A DNA stretch of 64,000 nt from JAJDXO01 sp965213765 (lineage in GTDB: Bacteria; Pseudomonadota; Alphaproteobacteria; Rhodospirillales; UBA2165). Position numbers and translations under genes: made by a program. Location of the stretch: the NCBI GenBank assembly GCA_965213765.1, contig OZ243926.1:2108001-2172000 (forward strand). The letters are read 5' to 3'. The notes below the pieces were generated by a model. The model did not search any database, was not told where the DNA came from, and saw only the letters and a program-made list of their open reading frames with translations. Shown here piece by piece: positions 15,738 through 24,056 of this stretch. The stretch's first letter is position 1; the number at the start of each line of letters is the position of its first letter.

Positions 15738-16448
15738 TCACCACGGCAACTGCCGGCCGTCGAAGTTCCAGTAGGTGCCGGTATCGGCGACAGTCAATTT
15801 GTCGAGCACCGCGCGCATGCCCTCACAGGCCTCCTCGACCGTGTTCACGGCGTTGGGCCCGCCGAGGTCGGTCTTGGTCCAGCCGGGCACGATGGAGACG
15901 ACGATGACGCCCCGGGGTTCCAGCCACGCGCCGGCCCCCCGCATCATCATGTTGAGCGCCGCCTTCGAGGTGCGGTAGGCGTAGCGGCCCCCCATCCAGG
16001 TGTTCTCCATGCTCGACAGGCCGGACGCCATCATGGCGATGATCTTCTTGCCGCTCGCCGCCACGTTGTCGGCGAAGGCGCCGGTGACCCGGCCCTGTCC
16101 CAGCACGTTGACCTTCAGGACCTCGGCCCAAACGTCGTAGTCGTAGTTGGCGAGATCGGGGTCGTCCTTGCCGTCCAACACGCCGGTGCCGTAATTGTCG
16201 GCGATGCCGGCGTTGTTGATCAGCAGGTCGATAGCCTCCCCGCCGATCCGGTCGGAGACGGCGTCGATCTCATGCTGCAGGGTTACATCCATCTCGTGAA
16301 CACCAAGGTCTCCGGACAGATCCTTCAGTTCGCGGGCTTCATTGGGGTTCCGGCAGGTGGCATGCACCCGCCAGCCCTCGGCGAGATACTGACGCGCCAG
16401 TTCGAGGCCGATGCCCCGATTGGCGCCGGTGATGAGTGTCGTCGGCAT
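15738..16448 (-). CDS. short-chain dehydrogenase/reductase
   Basis: A 236-residue SDR with the NAD(P) motif TGANRGIG at residues 7-14, the NNAG strand (LLINNAGIADN) near residue 85, and the catalytic YxxxK as YAYRTSKAAL near residue 155 with a preceding serine in MASGLSSME. The C-terminus ends GTYWNFDGRQLPW, as in the CsgA/sniffer-like group of SDRs that act on small carbonyl compounds. The substrate is unknown. It is encoded on the minus strand 37 bp after the efflux operon permease (16486), so it may be the last gene of that transcript, although its function has no obvious tie. Confidence 0.88.
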   Translation of the reverse strand: MPTTLITGANRGIGLELARQYLAEGWRVHATCRNPNEARELKDLSGDLGVHEMDVTLQHEIDAVSDRIGGEAIDLLINNAGIADNYGTGVLDGKDDPDLANYDYDVWAEVLKVNVLGQGRVTGAFADNVAASGKKIIAMMASGLSSMENTWMGGRYAYRTSKAALNMMMRGAGAWLEPRGVIVVSIVPGWTKTDLGGPNAVNTVEEACEGMRAVLDKLTVADTGTYWNFDGRQLPW

Positions 16449-16485
16449 GCGGAGAGCATAGCAAATACGGGTCCGCCGTCAGAAG

Positions 16486-17721
16486 TTATTCGTATCGCAA
16501 CGCCTCGATGGGATTGAGACGGGACGCCTTCCGGGCCGGATAAAAGCCGAAGAATATGCCGACGACGGCGGCGAAGCCGAAGGCGAGGACGATGCTTTCG
16601 GGCCTTATCACCGTCGGCCAGTCGCCGAGGCTCGATATGCCGAAGGAACCCGAGAGACCGACGGCGATGCCGATGAGGCCGCCAATCAGGCTCAACGTCA
16701 CCGCCTCGATGAGGAACTGGTTCTGGATGTCCTTCTTGCGCGCGCCAATGGCCATGCGGAGGCCGATTTCCCGGGTCCGTTCGGTAACGCTGACCAGCAT
16801 GATGTTCATGATGCCGATGCCGCCGACGACGAGGGAGATGCTGGCGACTGCCGCCAGCAGCAAAGTCATGACCCGGGATGACGAGGCCCGCGCTTCCAAT
16901 ATCGAAGACAGGTTGCGGACAAAGAAGTCATCGGGTTGACCGGGCCTGATTTTATGGCGCTGACGCAGAAGGCTGGTCATTTCCCGTATAGTGTCGTCCA
17001 CCTCGTCCGCCGAATGTGATTTGACGTACATGGTGGAAACCAAGCGTCCCGACAGCCGGCGCCCGCCGATGAGCCGTTTCTTGGCCGTCGACAGGGGTAC
17101 GAAAATGGTGTCGTCCATGTCGGTGCCCCGGGGTGTCTCGCCCTTGGGAACCAAGGTGCCGACGATGGTGAACGGCACACGCTTCACGCGGATTATCTGG
17201 CCGATGGGGTCGTCGCCTGGCTCGAACATGTTCTCAACGATGGTCTCGCCGACCAGTGCGACCTTGGCCGCGCCCTTGACCTCTTCGTGGGAGAACCAGC
17301 GGCCGCCGTCGATGACCCATTCCTGGGCTTCCTGATATTCCGGCGTCACGCCCATGATGGTGGTCGACCAGTTCCTATTGCCGAAGATCAGCTGGCCAGT
17401 GCCGCGAACAATGGGCGCCGCGACCATCACGGAATCGATTTCGGTTTGTATGGTGATGGCGTCGTCTTCGGTGATGGTCGGCCGGGAGCCCCGGGCGCCG
17501 CGGGCGCCGCTGGACGTGGTCCTACCGGGTAGGACGAGCACCAGGTTCGAGCCGAGACTTTTGATCAGATCATCGACCCGTTGCTGGGCGCCCGCGCCGA
17601 CGGAGATCATGATGATCACCGCGCCGACGCCGATGATAATACCGAGGGCCGTCAGGACGCTCCGCAGGATATTGACCCGGATCGCCCGGAGCGCGGCAGC
17701 AATGGAATCCGCATAGGTCAT
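16486..17721 (-). CDS. MacB-type ABC transporter permease
   Basis: A 411-residue permease with the MacB/FtsX topology: one N-terminal membrane segment (about residues 18-42), a large periplasmic domain (MacB_PCD, about 45-270), and three C-terminal segments (around 285-310, 335-360, 370-395). Signature regions are LTALGIIIGVGAVIIMISVGAGAQ and SVTERTREIGLRMAIGARKKDIQNQFL. It would not pump across the membrane itself but transmits ATPase movements to the periplasmic adaptor (mechanotransmission), as shown for E. coli MacB. In E. coli the ATPase is fused to this unit; here it is a separate gene that overlaps it by four bases (ATGA at 17718-17721). No TolC gene is in the window. Confidence 0.94.
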   Translation of the reverse strand: MTYADSIAAALRAIRVNILRSVLTALGIIIGVGAVIIMISVGAGAQQRVDDLIKSLGSNLVLVLPGRTTSSGARGARGSRPTITEDDAITIQTEIDSVMVAAPIVRGTGQLIFGNRNWSTTIMGVTPEYQEAQEWVIDGGRWFSHEEVKGAAKVALVGETIVENMFEPGDDPIGQIIRVKRVPFTIVGTLVPKGETPRGTDMDDTIFVPLSTAKKRLIGGRRLSGRLVSTMYVKSHSADEVDDTIREMTSLLRQRHKIRPGQPDDFFVRNLSSILEARASSSRVMTLLLAAVASISLVVGGIGIMNIMLVSVTERTREIGLRMAIGARKKDIQNQFLIEAVTLSLIGGLIGIAVGLSGSFGISSLGDWPTVIRPESIVLAFGFAAVVGIFFGFYPARKASRLNPIEALRYE

Positions 17722-18467
17722 TCCGCCACCTCCGGCATATCCATGCTTTTCAGAAGCCCGTCCGCATCCTGGCGTGTTTTGGTTTGGTTGTCGGAGATCA
17801 CCATGCCGTCCTGGAACCGCACCACCCGGTCGGCAAAACAGGCTACGTCCGCTTCGTGGGTGACCAGCACCACGGTCATACCGGCCTCCCGATTGAGCCG
17901 CTGGAATATCGCCATGATCTCGACCCCGGTCCGGGTATCGAGCGCGCCTGTCGGCTCGTCGGCGAAGATAAGCTGCGGATCGTTGACCAGAGCCCGGGCG
18001 ATGGCGACCCGCTGCTGCTGACCGCCGGACAGCTGGGAAGGCTGATGATCCATGCGGTCGCCAAGCCCGACATCGTTGAGCACCCGCGCCGCAGCTTCAC
18101 GGCGGCGGGCCTTGTTCAGACGGGCATACATCAGGGGAAGCTGGACGTTGTCGGCGGCCGAGGTGCGGGCCAGAAGATTGAAGCTCTGGAAGACGAACCC
18201 GATCCGGGTGTTTCGCATCTCGGCCAGTTCGTCGGGATGAAGCTCGGACATATCGATGCCATTGAGGAGGTACGTGCCGCGGGTCGGCGTATCGAGACAT
18301 CCCAGCAGGTTCATCATGGTCGTCTTGCCTGACCCGGACGGTCCCATGATGGCGACGAACTCGCCGGCGGCGATGGTCAGGTCCACATCGCGGAGGGCGC
18401 GGACCACGTTGTCGCCGAGGATGTAGTCCTTGGAGAGACCCGTCACCTGGATGAGCGTGTCAGTCAT
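17718..18467 (-). CDS. MacB-type ABC transporter ATPase
   Basis: A 249-residue LolD/MacB-like ATPase. Walker A is GPSGSGKTT near residue 41, the signature is LSGGQQQRVAIARAL near 145, Walker B and catalytic Glu are LIFADEPTGALD near 168, and the H-loop is LVTHEADVA. The Q-loop VFQSFNLLART is typical of the MacB/LolD group. It energises the permease encoded immediately downstream (four-base overlap) and works with the adaptor encoded five bases upstream. All motifs are intact. Confidence 0.95.
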   Translation of the reverse strand: MTDTLIQVTGLSKDYILGDNVVRALRDVDLTIAAGEFVAIMGPSGSGKTTMMNLLGCLDTPTRGTYLLNGIDMSELHPDELAEMRNTRIGFVFQSFNLLARTSAADNVQLPLMYARLNKARRREAAARVLNDVGLGDRMDHQPSQLSGGQQQRVAIARALVNDPQLIFADEPTGALDTRTGVEIMAIFQRLNREAGMTVVLVTHEADVACFADRVVRFQDGMVISDNQTKTRQDADGLLKSMDMPEVAE

Positions 18468-18472
18468 GGCAA

Positions 18473-20143
18473 TTAGATCCCGAAGCGGAAGAAACGGTTG
18501 GAGCGCGCCTCGGCCGACCGGTTGATGCCGGTCAGGACCACATCGCCCTCCTGGAGCGGCCCCCGGACCATCTCGGTGGACTTGCCGTCGCCGACGCCGA
18601 TGAAGACCCGGACCCGCTTCGGTTCGCCATCTTCCAGAATCCAGACATCGGCAGGCGAGGCCGGGTTGGCCCGGCGTTCGGTGACCCGGGCGCGGAACTT
18701 CTGCTGCTGCGCCGGGTTCAGAAGGGCGAGGATTTTTTGGTTGTTGTCCCGGCGCATCTTGCGGAGCGTTTCGCGGAGTTCCGGACCGCCGCCGGCCTGG
18801 CGCATCGCCCGCATGCGCTGGAACATCTGCCGGTTGAGGCTGCGCACCTGTGATTTCTGCTCTTCCGACAGACCGAGGAATTCGGCCAACTCGTTCATGC
18901 GCTTCTGCGCCGCTGCCCGGCGGGCTTGCGGATCACCACCGGGACCGCGCACGCCCGGTCCACCCGGCCCACCTGGACCTCGACGCGCGCCGGCATTCGT
19001 CGCCACGGGCTCTTTACCGGGCGGGGTGAAGCGCAGCGCCGTATTGGGGATACGCGGTACATTCTTGCGGTCCGACACTTTGACCTCAACGTTGGCCGTC
19101 ATGCCGGGCAACAACCGCAAATCGGCGTTGTCGACATTGATGACCACCGTGTAGGTGACGACGTTCTGGACCTCCTGGGGCTGCTTTCGAACCTGGGTGA
19201 CGGTGCCCTGGAAGTTGCGGCCGGCGAAGGAATCGACGGTAAACGTGGCCTTCTGGCCCGGTGAAATCTGGCCGATATCGGCCTCGTCGACGTTCGTCTC
19301 AACCTGCATCTCGCGCAGGTCCTGGGCGATGGTGAACAGGGTCGGCGCCTGCAAGCTGGCCGCCACGGTCTGACCGATGTCGACGTTGCGGCCGATAACC
19401 ACGCCGTCCACCGGCGAGCGGATGAACGTGTTGTCCAAATTGACCTTGGCAATATTCAGGGCGGCGCGCTTTTGCTCAACCTGAGCCCGGGCGTGAACAA
19501 TCTCGGCTTCCGCTATGCTGATACTTGCGTTGCGGGCGGCAACCGTCGAGCGGTGCGCGGCGAGCTGCGCTTCCGCGGAACGAATTTGCGCGACGGCGGA
19601 ATCATAGGCGGCTTTTGCGGAATCGACGACCGAGACCGCGACCACCCCGCGCTCGCGTAGACGCGCCTTGCGGTTATATTCGCGCTCCAGGTCGGTGGCA
19701 TTGACTGTCGCCCGCTCGACGTCGGCCTGATAAGCAGCAAGGGTGGCGCGCGCGTTGTCCCGGTTGGCCCGCGCCTGAATTTGCGCGGCTTTCTTGGTGG
19801 CGACGGCGGCTTCGGCTACCGCGAGTTCCGCCGCCGCCTGCTCGACCCTGGCTTCGAAGCTCTCCGAATCAATGCGGGCAATCACCTGGCCGGCCCGAAC
19901 GACCGAATTGAAATCAGCCTTCATCTCGGAAATTTGGCCGGAGATCTCAGAGCCCACCTCGACCGTTACCACGGCGTTGAGTCGACCCGAAGCCGAGACA
20001 GATTTGAGGACATTGCCGCGGTCAATCGTTGCGGTCCGAAACTTGGTCTCGCCGTTGCCGGCTTCGCCGCTGATCAGTCCAAATCCGGCGGCGCCGACGG
20101 CCAAAACGGTAATGAATGCGATGATGAATTTGCCTGAGGTCAC
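18473..20143 (-). CDS. MacA-like periplasmic adaptor with an inserted Spy/LTXXQ-like helical domain
   Basis: A membrane-fusion adaptor of about 556 residues, well above the usual 370-420. Order: N-terminal membrane anchor (4-24), first half-lipoyl and barrel strands, a long helical hairpin rich in Ala/Glu/Arg (about 95-240), second lipoyl half (FIRSPVDGVVIGRNVDIGQTV), beta-barrel (VETNVDEADIG...GQ) and VPNTALRFTPPG. Then, about 385-495, a Gly/Pro/Arg-rich linker leads to a helical section with two LTXXQ-like motifs (LGLSEEQKSQVRSL and LLNPAQQQKFRARV). The expected adaptor C-terminus resumes with VWILEDGEPKRVRVFIGVGDG. GTG 20143 is preferred as start because AGGA lies six bases upstream; GTG 20170 has none. 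It should link the MacB-type permease to an outer-membrane channel. Confidence 0.92.
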   Translation of the reverse strand: MTSGKFIIAFITVLAVGAAGFGLISGEAGNGETKFRTATIDRGNVLKSVSASGRLNAVVTVEVGSEISGQISEMKADFNSVVRAGQVIARIDSESFEARVEQAAAELAVAEAAVATKKAAQIQARANRDNARATLAAYQADVERATVNATDLEREYNRKARLRERGVVAVSVVDSAKAAYDSAVAQIRSAEAQLAAHRSTVAARNASISIAEAEIVHARAQVEQKRAALNIAKVNLDNTFIRSPVDGVVIGRNVDIGQTVAASLQAPTLFTIAQDLREMQVETNVDEADIGQISPGQKATFTVDSFAGRNFQGTVTQVRKQPQEVQNVVTYTVVINVDNADLRLLPGMTANVEVKVSDRKNVPRIPNTALRFTPPGKEPVATNAGARRGPGGPGGPGVRGPGGDPQARRAAAQKRMNELAEFLGLSEEQKSQVRSLNRQMFQRMRAMRQAGGGPELRETLRKMRRDNNQKILALLNPAQQQKFRARVTERRANPASPADVWILEDGEPKRVRVFIGVGDGKSTEMVRGPLQEGDVVLTGINRSAEARSNRFFRFGI

Positions 20144-20200
20144 AGCTGGTCCTGAGATTTGGCGCTCCACGTCCGTACACGTGGAGAAACGTCGACAGCG

Positions 20201-20701
20201 TTAGTTTCCGTCGCGCTCGCGCCGTTGCCGGCGTTCCCGGAAGCGGCGGAAGCGCTCGGCCCGGTGCTCGATCATCCGGCCTACGTTGGCGCTCAACTCC
20301 TCGCGCTGCGCGTCGGTGAGCTGTTCCGAGAGCGTGGCCAGATTTCCGTGCATGCCGCTCTGCGCCCGTTGAGAGTGCGCGCGAAGATCGGCCAATGCCT
20401 TCTCCATCGCGGCCCGGTCATAGGGCTGGGCGGCCAGTGCCGCCTGCGCGGCCTCGTGCAGTTCGCGGAACCGGAGCCGAGATTCGCTGATTGCCGCCCT
20501 CCGTTGGCGCATGATTGCCCGGGATTTCTCCCGCACCTCGTCGCCCAGCACCCGTCCGGCCCACGGCACCGAGTAAACGGGCGGTCCGCGAAACGCCTGG
20601 CGTTCCTTCGAATTCCAGATGCCGGCGCCGATCACCGCAGCCAGGAAGATATTCAAGGCCAGCGATATGAAAAAGATGATGGCCCAGCGTTTAGAAGTCA
20701 T
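20201..20701 (-). CDS. periplasmic heavy-metal-resistance/sensor-type protein
   Basis: A protein of about 166 residues with an N-terminal membrane anchor (WAIIFFISLALNIFLAAVIGAGIW) and a periplasmic, highly charged all-helical domain. It resembles the Metal_resist/CnrX-ZraP group, relatives of Spy and CpxP: REKSRAIMRQRRAAISESRLRFRELH, a second long helix AAMEKALADLRAHSQRAQ, and an LTXXQ-like element LTDAQREEL near the end. Such proteins bind metals or misfolded proteins and control ECF sigma factors through an anti-sigma (CnrYXH is the classic case). The gene overlaps the anti-sigma gene by 11 bases. ATG 20701 is taken as start; ATG 20716 is an alternative and neither has a strong ribosome binding site. 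Confidence 0.78.
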   Translation of the reverse strand: MTSKRWAIIFFISLALNIFLAAVIGAGIWNSKERQAFRGPPVYSVPWAGRVLGDEVREKSRAIMRQRRAAISESRLRFRELHEAAQAALAAQPYDRAAMEKALADLRAHSQRAQSGMHGNLATLSEQLTDAQREELSANVGRMIEHRAERFRRFRERRQRRERDGN

Positions 20702-21170
20702 TCTCTTGTCCCACATCGGCAGGCAGGTTGCCGGCGATCACCAATACGTCCTCGCCGAACCCTTCGACCACCTGCTCCTCGACCGCCGTACCGGGCGGCG
20801 AGGCGATGCCGAGGGCGATCCCCAGACAGGCCGCGGCGGCCAGGCCCAGGGCCGGGCGCCAGATGGGCCCGAACGGCCACAGCGCCTTCAGGAGATCGCC
20901 GTTGGCCGCGACCGAGCCACCGGCTGCGTCCGACAGCACCCGCGCCTTCAATTCGGGCGACGCGGGCACCGGTGGCACTTCCCGCAAGACGGCGGTCAGG
21001 GCTTCGGCCTCGGCGAGCATGGCTTGGGCGCGATCCGATCCCTTGATCAGCCGCCTCGCCGCATCCCGCTCGACCAGCGGCCAGGTCTCCAGGTCCGCGC
21101 CCCAGCGGTTCAGCAGATCGGCGAATTCTTCGGGGCTCATGCCGTTTTGCCAATTCTTACCTTGAGCCAA
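20691..21170 (-). CDS. putative membrane anti-sigma factor
   Basis: A 159-residue protein with a cytoplasmic N-terminal region (about 100 residues; MSPEEFADLLNRWGADLETWPLVERDAARRL) that looks like the small helical binding domain of anti-sigma factors, one membrane segment (GLAAAACLGIALGIA, about 118-134) and a short periplasmic tail. It starts at TTG 21170; AAAGGAG, eight bases upstream inside the last codons of the sigma factor gene, supports that start and translational coupling. I infer the anti-sigma role mainly from position directly after an ECF sigma gene and from topology; no zinc-finger motif (HxxxCxxC) is present. It would tie the sigma factor to signals sensed by the periplasmic protein encoded next. 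Confidence 0.72.
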   Translation of the reverse strand: MAQGKNWQNGMSPEEFADLLNRWGADLETWPLVERDAARRLIKGSDRAQAMLAEAEALTAVLREVPPVPASPELKARVLSDAAGGSVAANGDLLKALWPFGPIWRPALGLAAAACLGIALGIASPPGTAVEEQVVEGFGEDVLVIAGNLPADVGQENDF

Positions 21171-21764
21171 CTAAATGTCTCCTTTGAGTTCCGGCCGTAG
21201 CCCGGCCAGTGATTTTTTCAGTCCCCGACGCCCGCGCGCCAGTAATGATTCGACGGCCTCGACACTGATTTCCATGATCTCCGCCGTCTCGATATTGCTC
21301 AATCCCTCCTGGTGCACCATCATGATCGCCGCCCGTTGACGCTCGGGGAGCTTCTGGATGGCACTGTTAATCGCGTTTGCCAATTCCCCCTGATGGACCT
21401 CGGCAGCCGCACTTTTGGCCGGATCGGGCGGTTCGGGCACGGCGTCGATGGAAACCGGCTTGGCCTTTCGGAGCCGGTCGATACACAGGTTATACGTGAC
21501 CTTGTGCAGCCAATGAACCACGGGCGCCTCGGCCCGCCACTTGGGCGCCTGCCGCCAAAGCCTAAGGAAGGCTTCCTGCGCCACGTCCTCGGCCTCGACC
21601 GGGTCACCAAGCATCCTGTATCCATAGCCGACAATTCGATCCAAATATAAATCCACGATGATACGGCAGGCCTCGGATTCCCCCTCGCCGATCCGGCGGA
21701 CCAGCGCGGCGTCGCTTTCGGGCGTAGGGTCGTTCATCGGTTTGCTCAGGGGCTCGCTTGGCAT
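21171..21764 (-). CDS. ECF-family RNA polymerase sigma factor (efflux operon)
   Basis: A 197-residue group IV sigma factor. Region 2 spans DAALVRRIGEGESEACRIIVDLYLDRIVGYGYRMLGDPVEAEDVAQEAFLRLWR (core binding and -10 recognition); region 4 spans LPERQRAAIMMVHQEGLSNIETAEIMEISVEAVESLLARGRRGLKKSL (-35 recognition helix-turn-helix). It is the first gene of a six-gene minus-strand unit, followed with little or no spacing by anti-sigma, metal-sensor-like protein, adaptor, ATPase and permease, so it probably drives its own operon. ATG 21764 is the longest start; ATG 21737 is an alternative. Confidence 0.95.
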   Translation of the reverse strand: MPSEPLSKPMNDPTPESDAALVRRIGEGESEACRIIVDLYLDRIVGYGYRMLGDPVEAEDVAQEAFLRLWRQAPKWRAEAPVVHWLHKVTYNLCIDRLRKAKPVSIDAVPEPPDPAKSAAAEVHQGELANAINSAIQKLPERQRAAIMMVHQEGLSNIETAEIMEISVEAVESLLARGRRGLKKSLAGLRPELKGDI

Positions 21765-21781
21765 GGAGATCGTGGCTTCGC

Positions 21782-21812
21782 GGTAAGTCGTACTATCTAC
21801 TTAAGGCTTACC
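21782..21812. promoter_or_regulatory. inverted repeat upstream of the ECF sigma gene
   Basis: GGTAAG (21782-21787) and CTTACC (21807-21812) form a 6-bp inverted repeat with a 19-base spacer, 18 bases upstream of the sigma gene ATG on the minus strand. Placement fits an operator or a structured leader, but a 6-bp match can arise by chance. I could not recognise a convincing ECF -35/-10 pair. Confidence 0.3.
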
Positions 21813-22023
21813 CCGAAGTCGATCCCAGAAAGCGGTCTCATCGATGCGCCGAACCGGCGGCACCTGAGCCTGATCCCGCCGAATGGCCCCTTGAACTCCC
21901 CAAACCATTCGAAACCGAAGCATGTTCGTATCGTACTTGTCTAACGCCCGGCATGCCCAATTCCGTCGCCCCAGGCACGAAAAGCCGCATTATTCACACA
22001 AAAATAATGTTATTATGGGAGTA

Positions 22024-22052
22024 TTTACACATCAGAGTGTGCAAACTATAGT
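22024..22052 (+). promoter_or_regulatory. sigma-70-type promoter for the sulfite reductase operon
   Basis: TTTACA (-35, 22024-22029; five of six consensus bases), a 17-base spacer, and TATAGT (-10, 22047-22052; five of six). The predicted transcript would start near 22059, about 23 bases before the ATG of the DUF2849 gene. The region just upstream is unusually AT-rich and holds the near-palindrome ATAATGTTATTAT (about 22002-22014), a candidate operator. The gap 21813-22023 shows no gene. Confidence 0.65.
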
Positions 22053-22081
22053 GCCGCTCCACTTTTGACGGATTTCCGCCC

Positions 22082-22366
22082 ATGAGCCACCAAATGGTGA
22101 CCGCAAACCGGCTGAGCGACGGCGTCGTGGTCTATTTGACCGCCGACGGCAGCTGGAGCACATCGGTGAATGAAGGTCATTTCGTCACCGACGACGAAGC
22201 CGATGCACTGTTGAAATCCGCCAATAAATCCATCGACGACTGCACCGTTGTCGACGCCTATCTTATCGCCGTGGAGGCCGCCGGAACCGACGTTCGGCCG
22301 ATCCGGTTCCGCGAGCAGGTACGGGCCAAGGGCCCGACCGTCGCGCTGACGGGCAGCGACCGCTAG
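22082..22366 (+). CDS. DUF2849 protein of the sulfite reductase operon
   Basis: A 94-residue soluble protein of the DUF2849 family, found almost only in alphaproteobacteria directly upstream of the sulfite reductase gene. Sequence features are the opening VTANRLSDGVVVYLTADGSW, an acidic middle (TDDEADALLKSANKSIDD) and the ending VRPIRFREQVRAKGPTVAL. No catalytic motif is visible and no function is established. Its place between a good promoter and cysI suggests an accessory or regulatory role in sulfite reduction. Confidence 0.88.
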   Translation: MSHQMVTANRLSDGVVVYLTADGSWSTSVNEGHFVTDDEADALLKSANKSIDDCTVVDAYLIAVEAAGTDVRPIRFREQVRAKGPTVALTGSDR

Positions 22367-22388
22367 CGCCACCAAAGAAAGCTTCGCC

Positions 22389-24056
22389 ATGAATATGATG
22401 TACAAATACGACGAATTCGATCAGACCCTGGTCAACGAGCGGGTGGAGCAGTATCGGGATCAGGTCGCCCGCCGGGTGCGCGGCGAGTTGACCGAGGACG
22501 AGTTCCGGCCGCTCCGGCTGCGCAACGGCCTCTACATGCAGCTTCACGCCTATATGCTGCGGGTTGCCATTCCTTACGGGCTTCTGTCGTCGAAGCAGCT
22601 CCGCAAGCTGGCCTTCATCGCCCGGGAATATGACCGGGGCTACGGCCATTTCACCACCCGCCAGAACATCCAGTACAACTGGCCCAAGCTGGAGGATACC
22701 CCGGACATCCTGGCCCATCTCGCCGAGGTGGAGATGAACGCCATCCAAACCAGCGGCAACGCCAACCGGAATGTCACCTCGGATCCCTTCGCCGGCGTCG
22801 CCCGGGACGAAATCGAGGATCCCCGGCCTTACGCCGAGATCATCCGCCAGTTCATCACCCTTCACCCGGAATTTTCGTTCCTGCCGCGCAAATTCAAGAT
22901 CGCCATCACCGCAGCCGAAACCGACCGGGCGGCGATCAACGTCCACGATATCGGCATCCGCATGGCGAAGAACAAAGCCGGCGACGTTGGCTTCAAGGTG
23001 CTGGTCGGCGGCGGGCTCGGACGCTCCCCCTTCATCGCCAAGGTGGTCCGCGGATTCCTGCCGAAGAATGAAATCCTCCGCTACTTGGAGGCCATCCTGC
23101 GGGTCTACAACATGGAAGGCCGGCGGGACAATATCTACAAGGCGCGGATCAAAATCCTGGTTCACGAACTGGGCGTCGAGACCTTCACCGAAAAGGTCGA
23201 GGCCGAATATGCCAATATGGAAGACGACGATCGTCTGACCCTGGATCAGGCGGAACTCGACCGCATAAAAGCGTTCTTCGCACCGCCGGACTATGAGGAC
23301 CTGCCGGACGACACGCCCGAGGTGGTCGCGGCATCGGAGGAAGAGGCCGGTTTCGGGCAATGGCTCAACCGGAACGTGGTCGCCCACAAGCAGCCGGGCT
23401 ACGCCATCGTCAATCTGTCGCTGAAGCCGTTGGGTGAGGCGCCGGGTGACGCCACCGATGATCAGATGGACGCGGCGGCCGACTTGGCGGACGAGTTCAG
23501 CCTCGGCCACATCCGGGTGACCCACCGCCAAAACCTGGTCCTCGCCGATGTGCGTCAAAAGGACCTGCCCGAGCTGTGGAAGCGGCTGACGGACCTCGGG
23601 TTCGCCACGCCCAACATCGAAGCGATCGGCGACATCATCAGCTGCCCGGGCATGGATTTCTGCTCTCTGGCGACGGCGCGCTCGATTCCGGTCGCCATGC
23701 GCATCGCCGAACGGTTCAAGGAGATCGAGCGCCAGTCGGACATCGGCGAACTTCGGATCAATATTTCCGGCTGCATCAATGCCTGCGGCCACCATCACGT
23801 CGGCCACATCGGCATCCTCGGGGTCGAGAAGAACGGCGAGGAGTTCTATCAGATCACCCTTGGCGGGTCGTCGGACACGGACGCCGACATCGGCAAGCGG
23901 GTCGGGCCCGCCTTCGCCTCCGAAGACGTGGTGAATGCCATCGAGACGCTCGTCGACACCTATCGCGCCGAGCGCCGGGACGGCGAGCGGTTCCTCGACA
24001 CCTACCGCCGGGTCGGTGACGAGCTCTTCAAGGACGCCCTCTATGCCGCTCATTAG
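22389..24056 (+). CDS. cysI: nitrite/sulfite reductase, hemoprotein subunit
   Basis: A 555-residue siroheme and 4Fe-4S enzyme that reduces sulfite to sulfide for cysteine synthesis. The cluster/siroheme cysteines are visible in ISCPGMDFCSLA and SGCINACGHHH in the C-terminal half. Two ferredoxin-like repeats (around GHFTTRQNIQYNWP and GHIRVTHRQNLVLADV) and the substrate-binding basic residues are conserved. Given DUF2849 upstream, DUF934 overlapping downstream and cysC nearby, sulfite rather than nitrite is the likely substrate. Electrons probably come from ferredoxin or an unlinked flavoprotein; no cysJ is adjacent. Start at ATG 22389, with a second Met two codons later. Confidence 0.94.
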   Translation: MNMMYKYDEFDQTLVNERVEQYRDQVARRVRGELTEDEFRPLRLRNGLYMQLHAYMLRVAIPYGLLSSKQLRKLAFIAREYDRGYGHFTTRQNIQYNWPKLEDTPDILAHLAEVEMNAIQTSGNANRNVTSDPFAGVARDEIEDPRPYAEIIRQFITLHPEFSFLPRKFKIAITAAETDRAAINVHDIGIRMAKNKAGDVGFKVLVGGGLGRSPFIAKVVRGFLPKNEILRYLEAILRVYNMEGRRDNIYKARIKILVHELGVETFTEKVEAEYANMEDDDRLTLDQAELDRIKAFFAPPDYEDLPDDTPEVVAASEEEAGFGQWLNRNVVAHKQPGYAIVNLSLKPLGEAPGDATDDQMDAAADLADEFSLGHIRVTHRQNLVLADVRQKDLPELWKRLTDLGFATPNIEAIGDIISCPGMDFCSLATARSIPVAMRIAERFKEIERQSDIGELRINISGCINACGHHHVGHIGILGVEKNGEEFYQITLGGSSDTDADIGKRVGPAFASEDVVNAIETLVDTYRAERRDGERFLDTYRRVGDELFKDALYAAH

